A stretch of 64,000 nucleotides of DNA from Thinopyrum elongatum (taxonomy: Eukaryota > Streptophyta > Magnoliopsida > Poales > Poaceae), in contig CM022302.1 of the NCBI GenBank assembly GCA_011799875.1, forward strand, positions 49,841,030 through 49,905,029, in the 5' to 3' direction. This document shows, one piece after another, positions 47,187 to 56,113 of this stretch (the first letter of the stretch is position 1; every line of letters starts with the position of its first letter). Below the pieces are notes generated by a model. The model did no database searches. It worked only from the letters and a program-made list of their open reading frames with translations, and was not told the DNA's origin. Made by a program: the position numbers and the translations under genes.

Positions 47187-48783
47187 TGATACGTCTCCAA
47201 CGTATCTATAATTTTTTATTGTTCCATGCTATTATATTATCTGTTTTGGATGTTTTATATGCATTAATATGCTATTTTATATTATTTTTGGGACTAACCT
47301 ATTAACCTAGAGCCCAGTGCCAGTTTCTGTTTTTTCCTTGTTTTAGAGTTTCGCAGAAAAGGAATACCAAACGGAGTCCAAATGGAATAAAATTTTCGCG
47401 ATGATTTTTCTTGGACCAGAAGACATCCAGAGGACTTGGAGTGCAAGTCAGAGAAGCCACGAGGCGGCCCCAAGGACGGAGGGCGCACCCAGGGGGGGTA
47501 GGGCGCGCCCCCCACCCTTGTGGGCCCCTCGTGACTCCACCGACCTAGTTCCTTCGCCTATATATTCTCATATACCCCAAAACCAACAGGGGGAGCCACG
47601 AAAATACTTTTCCACCACCGCAACCTTCTGTACCCGTGAGATCCCATCTAGGGGCCGTTTCCGGCGTCCTGCCGGAGGGGGATTCGATCACGGAGGGCTT
47701 CTACATCAACACCATTGCCCTTCCGATGAAGCGTGAGTAGTTTACCTCAGACCTACGGGTCCATAGCTAGTAGCTAGATGGCTTCTTCTCTCTCTTTGAT
47801 TCTCAATACCATGTTCTCCTCGATGTTCTTGGAGATCTATTCGATGTAATACTTTTTTGCGGTGTGTTTGCCGAGATCCGATGAATTGTGGATTTATGAT
47901 CATATTATCTATGAATATTATTTGAATCTTCTCTGAATTCTTTTATGCATGATTTGATATCTTTGTAATTCTCTTCAAACTATCGGTTTGGTTTAGCCAA
48001 CTAGATTGGTTTTTGTTGCAATGGGAGAAGTGCTTAGCTTTGGGTTCAATCTTGCGGTGTCCTTTCCCAGTGACAGTAGGGGCAGCAAGGCACGTATTGT
48101 ATTGTTGCCATCGAGGATAAAAAGATGGGGTTTTCATCATATTGCTTGAGTTAATTCCTCTACATCATGTCATCTTACTTAATGCGTTACTCCGTTCTTT
48201 ATGAACTTAATACTCTAGATGCATGCTGGATAGCGGTCGATGTGTGGAGTAATAGTAGTAGATGCAGAATCGTTTCGGTCTACTTGACACGGACGTGATG
48301 CCTATATTCATGATCATTGCCTTAGATATCGTCATAACTTTGTGCTTTTCTATCAATTGCTCGGCAGTAATTTGTTCACCCACCGTAATATTTTCTATTT
48401 TGAGAGAAGCCTCTAGTGAAACCTATGGCCCCCGGGTCTATTTTCCATCATATAATCTTCTACTTTCCATCATATAAGTTTCCGATCTACTATTTTGCAA
48501 TCTTTTACTTTCCGATCTATAAACCAAAAATACCAAAAATATTTACCTTACCGTCTATCTATCTCCATCAGATCTCACTTTTGCAAGTAACCGTGAAGGG
48601 ATTGACAACCGCTTTATCGCGTTGGGTGCAAGTTTGGTGTTTGTTTGTGCAGGTATTGGGTGACTTGTGCGTTGTCTCCTACTGGTACCTTGGTTCTCAA
48701 AACTGAGGGAAATACTTACTCTACTTTGCTGCATCACCCTTTCCTCTTCAAGGGAAAAAACAACGCAAGCTCAAGAGGTAGCA
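47187..48783 (+). repeat. Gypsy right LTR (1,597 bp, uninterrupted)
   Basis: TGATACGTCTCC to AAGAGGTAGCA. It provides the empty site (AGTAG at 48075-48079) for the Copia insertion in the left LTR. Only scattered differences from the left LTR are seen. Confidence 0.94.
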
Positions 48784-48788
48784 GCGTG
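48784..48788 (+). repeat. Right target-site duplication of the Gypsy element
   Basis: GCGTG, matching 21634-21638. The transposase reading resumes here on the minus strand. Confidence 0.92.
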
Positions 48789-50131
48789 GTATCCCTTGTT
48801 TGTCTGTCCTAAAAGGTTACTGAGAGCAGGCCAATCATTGATGGTTACAAATAGCAACGCATGTAGGTCAAATTCCTCCTGGTCGTGCTCATCCCACACA
48901 CGTACACCTTTTCCATTCCACAGCTATAAAAGTTTTTCAACTAATGGCCTTACGTACACATCAATGTCGTTGCCGGGTTCCTTAGGGCCTTGGATGAGCA
49001 CTGGCATCATAATGAACTTCCGCTTCATGCACAACCAAGGAGGAAGGTTATAGATACATAGAGTCACGGGCCAGGTGCTATGTTGTTGCTCTGCTCCCCA
49101 AAAGGATTAATGCCATCCGCGCTTAAACCAAACCATACGTTCCTTGCGTCACCTGCAAAGTCCCCCCACGTTCTCTCGATTTTTCTCCACTGTGACCCGT
49201 CAGCGGGTGCCCTCAACTTCCCGTCTTTCTTACGGTCCTCTTTGTGCCATCGCATCAACTTGGCATGCTCTTTGTTTCTGAACAGACGTTTCAACCGTGG
49301 TATTATAGGAGCATACCACATCACCTTGGCAGGAACCCTCTTCCTGGGGCGCTCGCCCTCAACATCACCAGGGTCATCTCGTCTTATCTTATACCGCAAT
49401 GCACCACATACCGGGCATGCGTTCAATTCCTCATACTCACCGCGGTAGAGGATGCAGTCATTAGGGCATGCATGTATCTTCTGCACCTCTAATCCTAAAG
49501 GGCAGATAACCCTCTTTGCTTCATACGTACTGTCGGGCAATTCGTTATCCTTTGGAAGCTTCTTCTTCAATATTTTCAGTAGCTTCCCAAATCCCTTGTC
49601 AGTTACACCATTCTCTGCCTTCCATTGCAGCAATTCCAGTGCGGTACCGAGCTTTGTGTTGCCATCTTCGCAATTTGGGTACAACCCTTTTTTGTGATCC
49701 TCTAACATGCGATCGAACTTCAACTTCTCCCTTTCACTTTCGCATTCTCTCTGTGCATCAACAATGACCCGGCGAAGATCATCATCGGGCACATCATCTG
49801 GTTCCTCTTGATCTTCAGCTTCCCCCATTGCAGCATCACTGTATTCAGGGGACGGATAGTTGTCATCGTAATCTTCTTCTTCGTTGTCTTCCATCATAAT
49901 CCCTCTTTCTCCGTGCTTGGTCGAAACATTATAGTGTGGCATGAAACCCTTCTCAAGCAGGTGGATGTGAAGGGTTTTCGAGTCAGAGTAAGCCTTCGTA
50001 TTCCCACAGATAGGGCATGGACAACAGATAAAACCATTCTGCTTGTTTGCCTCAGCCACTTCGAGAAAATTATGCAGGCCCTTAATATACTCGGAGGTGC
50101 GTCTATCACCGTACATCCATTGCCGGTTCAT
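48784..50131 (-). pseudogene. CACTA-2 TNP2-type transposase, N-terminal part
   Basis: The start is chosen at 50131 (MNRQWMYGDRRTSEYIKG) because a splice acceptor (ATGCATGCAG) ends just before it; an in-frame ATG two codons upstream is also possible. The first 80 residues form the transposase-associated domain with a Cys cluster (CCPCPICGNTKAYSD) and a conserved HLLEKGFMPHY. An acidic region follows, then CPNDCILYRGEYEELNACPVC and WFGLSADGINPFG, with an Asp typical of the TNP2 core. A one-base loss near 49083-49086 causes a stop (IAPGP). The true frame continues as TWPVTLCIYNLPPWLCMKRK to LLGQTNKGYH at the Gypsy insertion. The gene then continues at 21638. Confidence 0.93.
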
Positions 50132-50349
50132 CTGCATGCATTATATATAATTAAGTGTGTCAAAAACCATTACATTACATCATAAATAGAGAAGTGACCA
50201 AATTAATAGAAGTTCATCATCACATTAAAACCAAAGTACAGTAGTGATCAAATGTTATTACTGAAAAAATAAATACATAAAGTTCATACATAGTTCTCAT
50301 TGAACAACATATAGCTCTCTAGAGCATCTAATTAAAACATATATTGAAA
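50132..50349 (-). other. Spacer between the small gene and TNP2
   Basis: AT-rich. It contains the presumed intron or leader upstream of the TNP2 coding start (acceptor ATGCATGCAG). No other signal is seen. Confidence 0.45.
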
Positions 50350-50793
50350 CTATGTAAACCATTTCAATGCAACAACAAATGAGATCATAAGCGCAACTAA
50401 GGTAACAATTGATCAAATGGCATAATGATACCAAGTCTCAGTATGAATGGCATATTTTTCAATCTTTCTAATCTTCAAGCGCATTTTATCCATCTTGATC
50501 TTGTGATCATCGACGACATCCGCAACATGCAACTCCAATTCCATCTTCTCCTCCCCAATTCTTTTCAATTTTTTCTTCAAGTAATCGTTTTCTTTTTCAA
50601 CTAAATTTAACCTCTCGACAAGCGGGTCGGTTGGAATTTCCGGTTCACATACCTCCTAGATAAAAACATCAATGTCACGTTGGTCGGCATAATTGTCATA
50701 AACACTAAATGAAACAAATAGTTGTAAAAGATAATATACCACATCCGAATCATAGACAGGACGAGGGCCGACGGGGGCGGATACCAAAACCAT
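50350..50793 (-). pseudogene. Small spliced CACTA-2 gene: coiled-coil protein with C-terminal hydrophobic helix
   Basis: This gene is found by splicing and is not visible as one frame. Exon 1 (50793-50740) encodes 18 residues, MVLVSAPVGPRPVYDSDV, and ends at a GTATAT donor. Exon 2 (50655 onward, acceptor TTTTTATCTAG) is in phase and encodes 80 residues: a heptad-like coiled coil (LVERLNLVEKENDYLKKKLK), then VADVVDDHKIKMDKMRLKIR and YHYAI. A TGA follows at 50413-50415. The same frame continues with a 20-residue hydrophobic helix (SIVTLVALMISFVVALKWFT) to TAG at 50350-50352, so the TGA looks like a recent nonsense change. It lies upstream of TNP2 on the same strand. I recall similar anonymous proteins in wheat-type CACTA elements; function is unknown. 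Confidence 0.75.
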
Positions 50794-51185
50794 CGCACTA
50801 TATAATAACAAATAATAATAAAAATTAAGAAAATTATACAAGTATCTATCTAAATCATACAAGTAAGAATTTTTTTTCTTTTAGAAAGAAGATAAGAAGA
50901 AGAGGCTCACCACGGTGGTGCCGGCGACGAGATCGGCGCGGGCGATCGACGGCGGTGAGGACGGGGACGGGACAGGACGGACCGGCAAATCTGGACAAAT
51001 CTTGAGGAAAATGGAGCTTGGACAAGGAGCTTCGAGAGGAGAAAGCTCAAGTGTGGCTCGGGCATTTCATCGAACACCTCATGTGCATAGGAGGTGAGCT
51101 AGAGCAACACACACCTCTCCCACGGCCGGCCAAAAAAATAGAGCAGTGGCTCTGTTCGCGGGCAGGGGCGGGGGTATAGATAGGG
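50794..51185 (-). other. 5' leader region of the CACTA-2 minus-strand genes
   Basis: A GC-rich block (50905-51095) ends in a donor-like site (CCGTG/GTGAGCC). An AT-rich stretch with an acceptor-like TTATATAG lies just before the ATG at 50793. This is probably a noncoding first exon plus intron, with the promoter in the adjoining subterminal region. Confidence 0.5.
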
Positions 51186-51482
51186 ATCTCTTTAGTCCCG
51201 GTTGGTGGCTAAAACTGGGACTAAAGAACAACATTTGGTCCCGGTTCCAGCCACCAACCGGGACTAAAGGTGCTGGGCTAGGAGCGAGGCCCATTGGTCC
51301 CGGTTCGTGTCTGGAACCGGGACCAAAGGGGTCAGATGAACCGGGACCAATGGCCCCCGAGGCCCGGCCGGTGCCCTGGCCTCACGAACCGGGACTGATG
51401 CACCCTTTGGTCCCGGTTCGTGAGTGAACCAGGATTAATGCCCTTACCCAGGCCTCAACCAAAGCCCTGTTTTCTACTAGTG
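51186..51482 (-). repeat. CACTA-2 right terminal and subterminal repeats
   Basis: Repeated TTGGTCCCGGTT / AACCGGGACCAA motifs in both orientations end in ...TTTTCTACTAGTG, the inverse of CACTAGTAGAAAA. ATT follows. Confidence 0.9.
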
Positions 51483-52158
51483 ATTTAAGTCATCCGCGGA
51501 TATCCTTCCTTCGATTTCAATCATTCATTTGTACGCGTGGAGGCTAATTTGAGGTGTACTTATTTTGCGCAGCGACGGGCGTGCCGTCCTCATCATCCTT
51601 TACCCCTGATTCTCCCATGCTCTTTACTTGGACTCGTCGAAGAACATGAAGAAAAAGGATTACACCCACATCAAGTCTGTTCTCGACAGTGCTATCTTAA
51701 TCTACGGCCTACGGGGTGGAGAGATCACGCTCAGGAAGACAAGGAACCGCGCGCCCGCCTTCGGCCATAAGACCGACTTCTGCTGCATCCAGCAACCGAG
51801 TGGTACTCTCAGTGATGGATTCTATGTCCTCCACCACATGCTGGAGTACAGACGGGATCGCCAGAACCTTCGCATGTCACCTAGATCAGGCGATGCCAAT
51901 ATTCTGCAATGGGCAAAGAAACCACGAGATGTCCCGGATCATCGACTCCGAGCTGAGTTCTATCACATCTAGCGTGAACTTGCCCAAATCATCATGAAGG
52001 AGGTCCTCAAAAAAACAGGGATGTTCTACGAAGAAGGGCAAATGTCGCGGGAAGACGTCCGAACACGCGTAGCTGCTTAGCGTCTCGACCTGAAGCCTTT
52101 CACTGCGTTCGGGGACTATCTCCCTGATTTGGATGGATGGCACGACATGTTGGAGTGA
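51483..52158 (+). pseudogene. CACTA-1 gene 2, 3' part: Ulp1-like cysteine peptidase domain
   Basis: After an intron ending TTTTGCGCAG (about 51570), the frame reads RAVLIILYP, TGA (51607-51609), FSHALYLDSSKNMKKKDYTH, FGHKTDFCCIQQPSGTLSDG and FYVLHHMLEYRR. It continues with VPDHRLRAEFYHI, TAG (51970-51972), RELAQIIMKEV, then VAA, TAG (52078-52080), and ends DYLPDLDGWHDMLE with a stop at 52156-52158. The CIQQP(S)GxxxDGFYV segment matches the QPxGxxCGxYV active-site region of Ulp1-like peptidases. Here Asp stands at the expected Cys, so the domain may lack catalysis, as I recall for some CACTA relatives. Two of the stops are Gln codons changed to TAG. Confidence 0.82.
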
Positions 52159-52420
52159 TTGACGATATATGACAATGTGTCCGTTTAGTCCATACTTTCT
52201 CTATGACGAAACTTTGAGTTATGCATGACGAAACTTTGTGATGTAATTAAACCGTCCTCCTCAACTAGCGAAGATCACTCTAGTTATGGCATTTTGGGTA
52301 CGATGAACTTTGTTATTTATGCTTATGATATGTTGCTTCTATTTTTGCCAACTCTGTCTCTTTCTGTTGCTCAACTATATATGTTGCATATTATCAACTC
52401 GTGTGACGATGCAGGTACAT
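52159..52420 (+). other. CACTA-1 intron or spacer
   Basis: AT-rich with ATGACGAAACTTTG repeated twice (52203 and 52226). It ends with ACGATGCAG, an acceptor-like site before the viroplasmin-like exon. Confidence 0.5.
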
Positions 52421-52625
52421 AGATCATCGATGGCGAAGAAGTGCTACGCCAGGAGTATACGACGAGTGGCCTGAGTGTCAGGCCCAGGTGTACCGGTTTC
52501 CGAGCGACAGCCAGAGAGGGTTCGATAGCAGAGCCGAAGCGGAAAATAGTTAGTTTAGGTTCACGCTAGTGCGAGAGAGGGATCCGAACCGGTGCCTCAA
52601 GAAGTACTACAATATGTATGATGAG
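52421..52625 (+). pseudogene. CACTA-1 viroplasmin-like (RNase H1 N-terminal type) exon
   Basis: MAKKCYA, then in a shifted frame YDEWPECQAQVYRFPSDSQ, then RGFDSRAEAEN, a TAG, and FRFTLVRERDPN. The pattern KKCY...WxECQxQVxxFxxxxxKGFxSxxEAE is the hybrid-binding domain found at the N-terminus of RNase H1 and called viroplasmin-like. A short deletion after KKCYA and the internal stop break it. I recall such exons in Triticeae CACTA elements; their role there is not known to me. Confidence 0.7.
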
Positions 52626-53016
52626 ACATGTCAGTTAACTTGTATCGTTATATCATGATTATGATGTGACGACATGATTTGTGTTGGATGATATGATGAG
52701 ACTATTATGTGTATGATATGATGAGCATATTGCATGTTTATGATATGATTAGAATACTGTATAAAACCTGTACAAAAACTTCACAAATACGTAGCAAAAA
52801 AAAAGATATGTGAAAATATAGTAGTAGCGCTCTTTACCGTTGGACAGGAAAATGCTACTGCTAAGCCACTTAGCAGTAGTGCTGGTATGGACAGCGCTAC
52901 TGCTAAGTAGGTATAGCAGTAGCGCGTATCGAAACGCGCTACTGCTAAACGTAAACTATAGCGCCGTATCAGTAGCGCGGTGCCCCACGCTACTGCTAGG
53001 CTTTTCCCTAGTAGTG
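52626..53016 (-). repeat. CACTA-1 right subterminal and terminal repeats
   Basis: Multiple CGCTACTGCTA / TAGCAGTAGCG motifs from about 52830, ending GCTTTTCCCTAGTAGTG, the inverse of a CACTA terminus. The stretch 52640-52820 is AT-rich with ATGATATGATGAG repeats. Confidence 0.85.
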
Positions 53017-53067
53017 ATAGTGTACAACTATAGTAGGCATCTACAGTGCGTTGCTACCGGACTCGTG
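53017..53067 (+). repeat. Start of upstream repeat, with left hAT target duplication
   Basis: GTACAACTATAGTAGGCATC here recurs near 54312. The last eight bases, GACTCGTG (53060-53067), are the left target duplication of the hAT-type element. Confidence 0.8.
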
Positions 53068-54054
53068 CAGGGCCGGTCCTGAGATTTTGAGGGCCCGGGG
53101 CGAACCTAAACCTTGGGGCCCCGTCATATAAATAGCATAGCATTAATAATTGATATACGTATGAAATATTGCCAATAAGCACCTAAATGCACCTAAAAAA
53201 GTATTTTCATATCAAATATTACTTTTTTTCGCTGCCAAACACATACTATGCTTTTGAAAAGTCACGCAATCCAAACAATTCAAAAAAAAATTGCTAAAAT
53301 TTTGCATCGAAGCTTGAAAAGTGCAAGCTACATATGCATGATGTATACGAAGATAAATTACATAACTAGCGTAGATCCAGGTTCCAATAATCCACACCAT
53401 ACACGTTGAACACCTATAGCGCGACAGACCGCGCTACATGCTGCGTGCGTCATAGGGCAAACATGATTGTAGAAATTATGGGGCTCTTCTAGACTATGTT
53501 TGTGAATCTTCCTAGATGAATTACGGTCAGTGACGGAGCAAATCACGTCACACAACACAACGGACCAGCGAACGTGAACCCATTATATAGATATATGCCC
53601 ATAGGACATGGGGACTGATAAATTGAAGATATGATACCTTGGATCGGTCAGATCTCGATAGGACATGGGGAGCCGCTGCATCATGGGGGCGCTCGGCGTC
53701 GCGCGTGCGCCTCCAGCACCAGCGCCAGTCCCTGCAGGCCAGAGAGCGTAGCCTAGTTCGTCGGCGTGCTGCACCATGGCGGCGGTTCGTCTAGCGACAG
53801 CAACTCGCCTCGCGACCGGGGACCAGGGATAGGGATCTTCATGACTCGCTCTCATAAGGAAACTGACGATTGTAGCGTGGACTCCTGCGTGGCTGCTAGA
53901 CCTTGCGGCCGCGTCAATACTGATTTGCATGCGTCCTAATCAATCAGGCCTAATAATACTAGAGCTTGATTAGCGTCCATGCTTAGCAGGCCCATAGGCT
54001 ATGTTCGACCTGGCGGTGCCCCCTGGACCATGGGGCCCGGGGCGGCCGGCCCTG
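53068..54054. mobile_element. Non-autonomous hAT-type DNA transposon (987 bp)
   Basis: The ends are inverted: CAGGGCCGG at the left and CCGGCCCTG at the right, with GGGCCCGGGGCG also found near both ends. The flanks are an exact 8-bp duplication GACTCGTG (53060-53067, 54055-54062), the length made by hAT transposases. No transposase is encoded. A 115-codon minus-strand frame (53583-53930) shows no known motif and may be captured or spurious. Confidence 0.9.
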
Positions 54055-54640
54055 GACTCGTGCTACGGGACCATTGTACAGTGCGCAGTCACAGTGTTTC
54101 TTTGCTACAATACATCATCTGAGCTCTTCATTCTTGATCCAACGGCCACGTTACATGGTGACATGCTATGGGCATGTCATTGGATCCCTGTCCTAATCCC
54201 GATGGATTGAGATCAGGTGACTTGCCATGGACGACTCACCAGTGGATAGTATTGTGACATTCCCCCTTGTTTACAACGCCGGATCAAGAATCAATGGACA
54301 AATCTCCTGAACAATGTACAACTATAGTAGGCATCTACAGTGCATTGCTACAGGACCGTTGTACAGTGCGCACGTATAGTGTTTATTTGCTACAGTACAC
54401 CATCTGGGTTCTTCATTCTTGATCCAACGGCCATGTTACATGGTGACATGCTATGGGCATGTCACTGGATCCCGTGTTGCTACATGACTTGTGCTACAGG
54501 ACCATTGTACAGTGCGTAGGCACAGTGTTTCTTGCTACAGTACATCGTTTGGGCTCTTCATTCTTGATCCAATGCCCATGTTACATGGTGACATGCTATG
54601 GGCATGTCACTAGATCCCTGTCCAATACCGATGAGTAATC
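54055..54640 (+). repeat. Three repeated units upstream of the P450 start
   Basis: Units of about 130-150 bp at roughly 54063-54200, 54345-54480 and 54490-54625 share CTACxGGACCATTGTACAGT, ATCTGxGCTCTTCATTCTTG and GACATGCTATGGGCATGTCA. The last phrase contains a palindrome (GACATG...CATGTC). The eight bases 54055-54062 are the right hAT target duplication. The units lie 300-870 bp upstream of the P450 ATG. Confidence 0.8.
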
Positions 54641-54874
54641 GTTGGGCCAGGGAGAGGCCGGAAAATCCAAACCGCATCGTCATCACTGACATATGGTACA
54701 TGTTTGTCTATCTATTCTACTCCGTATACGATTCCACAACTAGTAACTGTGTGGCTGCTATCCGCTTCCCGCCCGTGCAGATACGCAACTGATTCTTCCA
54801 TCACCATGGATCCATTACCAATTTTCCTCGTTTCTTCATTGGTTCCACTACTTGCTAATTCTCCATCAGCAACC

Positions 54875-54882
54875 TATAAATA
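54875..54882 (+). promoter_or_regulatory. TATA box of the P450 fragment
   Basis: TATAAATA, 46 bases before the ATG at 54921, in the pattern CAACCTATAAATAG. The spacing fits a short plant 5' leader. Confidence 0.6.
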
Positions 54883-54920
54883 GTACGAACTTTTACCAGT
54901 TCATGCACATCTCTGTCACC

Positions 54921-55196
54921 ATGGTGGCTCAGCTAGTGGCAGTACTCTTATCTCCACAAGCACTGTCGCTCTATCTCCTGCTCGTCCCTCTCCTCCTCCT
55001 CTACTACTTGGCAACAACAAGGAGATCGGCGAGCAAGCAAGCTGCGGCGGTGGGCCATGGCGAAGAGCACCCACTTCCTTCGCCTCCGAGTACGCTCCCT
55101 CTCATTGGCCACCTCCACCTCATCGGCAAGGTGCTCTCGGGCCCAGGACGACCTATTACATATGACACTAGTAAGGTGCCCGTGCATTTCACATAA
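54921..55196 (+). pseudogene. Cytochrome P450 5' fragment (N-terminal anchor and hinge)
   Basis: The ATG at 54921 is in a strong context (CACCATGG). Residues 15-33 (LSLYLLLVPLLLLYYLATT) form the membrane anchor, followed by basic residues. The proline hinge HPLPSPPSTLPLIGHLHLIG (about residues 50-69) is characteristic of plant A-type (CYP71-clan) microsomal P450s. Similarity stops near KVLSGPG (about 55145). The frame ends at 55196 in unrelated sequence starting near ACTAGTAAGGTGCCCGTGC. The helices, the heme-binding FxxGxRxCxG motif and most of the roughly 500 residues are missing. An earlier in-frame ATG at 54903 is less likely. Confidence 0.82.
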
Positions 55197-56042
55197 CACC
55201 AAGATTGGGGGTGGACGGCGCCGGCAGCGGCCATCACACCAGATTGTTCCAAGGCCTTCTGGATGTGGTGGGAAGAGATAAGGTTGATTGTGAGAGACAA
55301 GGAGTTGTTTGTAAATATGGAAACAAGTGCGGGCATCTTTTTGCAAAACTGCAGCAGTTTGCTTTGTATGCATCAGATCCAGATCCGACGGCTATTGGTG
55401 ATAGATGGCAGGCACATCATCATCACCAACTCAGGTTTTTATAGGAGTAGAGATCCGTGCACAATAGGCAAGTATCATATCTTATGTACATAGATGAACA
55501 ATACTTTTGAAACATAGTGGGCTGCAAGGATATAAACAATATGATAGAGAAGATGCACTTACATTGTCCAAGCATGACTAGGCAACCGATGAACAAAAGA
55601 GCAATTGTGTACACCATGCTGCGAGAAAGTTAGTTATTTTTGCATCTACATTATCTATTGGAGATGCTTTAAGCAATGCTTTAAGCACGACTTGTTCCAA
55701 CAGCTTGTCCTCTTGGCTTCAAACAACCGCCATGGAACATCTCTCAGTATTGGAAAGCCTTGAGGAAGAATCAGTTCGTTCTACTACATGCTGTTGACCT
55801 ACAATTTGTCCTCATAGTTGGTCCACGCATCTTTCCGCACCATCACTGGAATTTTTAGAGATCATCGGTTTTGAAAGAACATATGCTCTGTAAAATCTTG
55901 AATTCGTACATCTTTGAACTCGATCCAAACAACATGGCACGGCAGTGGCAAACTCACCAAAGTGACAGGATGTTAAAACAAGATAAATCAAATTTATATC
56001 GGAGGAAATAGTTGTGAAAAGAAGACAGGGAAAAAAGAAAAT
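55197..56042. other. Unassigned region after the P450 breakpoint
   Basis: No recognisable protein. The stretch starting near ACTAGTAAGGTGCCCGTGC (55163) looks like the end of a small transposon, but I find no matching inverted end. Short frames around 55205-55490 have no motif. Confidence 0.35.
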
Positions 56043-56113
56043 TAGCAGAGACAAGTTTCGATCTTGGGACCTTGCGTTACAGGCCCACCACGCTTCCACT
56101 GCGCCACTCTGAT
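56043..56113 (-). pseudogene. tRNA-iMet-like pseudogene
   Basis: The minus strand from 56113 reads ATCAGAGTGGCGCAGTGGAA, the start of plant initiator tRNA-Met, with a T-arm GATCGAAACT. The anticodon loop is CCTGTAA instead of CCCATAA, so the Met anticodon CAT is lost (TGT). The anticodon stem has two mismatches and the acceptor stem one. It cannot be a working initiator tRNA. The flanks resemble those of 59821-59892. Confidence 0.75.

Larger units (their letters stand above)
21639..48783 (+). mobile_element. Athila-type Gypsy LTR retrotransposon (Fatima/Sabrina-like), with nested Copia insertions
   Basis: The LTRs start TGATACGTCTCCAACGTATC and end AAGAGGTAGCA. The left LTR is 21639-22530 plus 32610-33318 (about 1,601 bp net); the right is 47187-48783 (1,597 bp). 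A tRNA-Asp-type primer site follows the left LTR and a purine tract precedes the right LTR. The target duplication is GCGTG. Net length without the two Copia insertions is about 7.4 kb. Only gag and protease remnants are present. The family name is from memory of wheat repeats and is tentative. Confidence 0.93.
12244..51482 (-). mobile_element. CACTA-2, complete CACTA DNA transposon with nested insertions
   Basis: Both ends are present: CACTAGTAGAAAATAGGG at the left, and at the right the inverted form of CACTAGTAGAAAACAGGG. They are flanked by the 3-bp duplication ATT. Without the nested Gypsy element (27,145 bp plus 5-bp duplication) it is about 12.1 kb. Its genes read on the minus strand in the order small coiled-coil gene, TNP2-type transposase, second gene with Ulp1-like end. 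All carry stops or frameshifts, so it is not autonomous now. Confidence 0.95.
10600..53016 (+). mobile_element. CACTA-1, outer CACTA (En/Spm) DNA transposon, left end not located
   Basis: The right terminus at 53016 is the inverted form of CACTACTAGGGAAAAGCC, preceded by repeated CGCTACTGCTA subterminal motifs (from about 52830). Its second gene is seen in two parts, 10611-12243 and 51483-52158, and was split by insertion of CACTA-2. No matching CACTACTAGGG left end and no TNP2-type gene are found upstream in the window, so the 5' part is deleted or lies left of the window. The start given is only where coding similarity becomes visible. Confidence 0.75.

Noticed and set aside
55157..55450. 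Small DNA transposon starting ACTAGTAAGGTGCCCGTGC
   Set aside because: The left edge looks like known grass transposon ends, but no inverted right end or target duplication was found.
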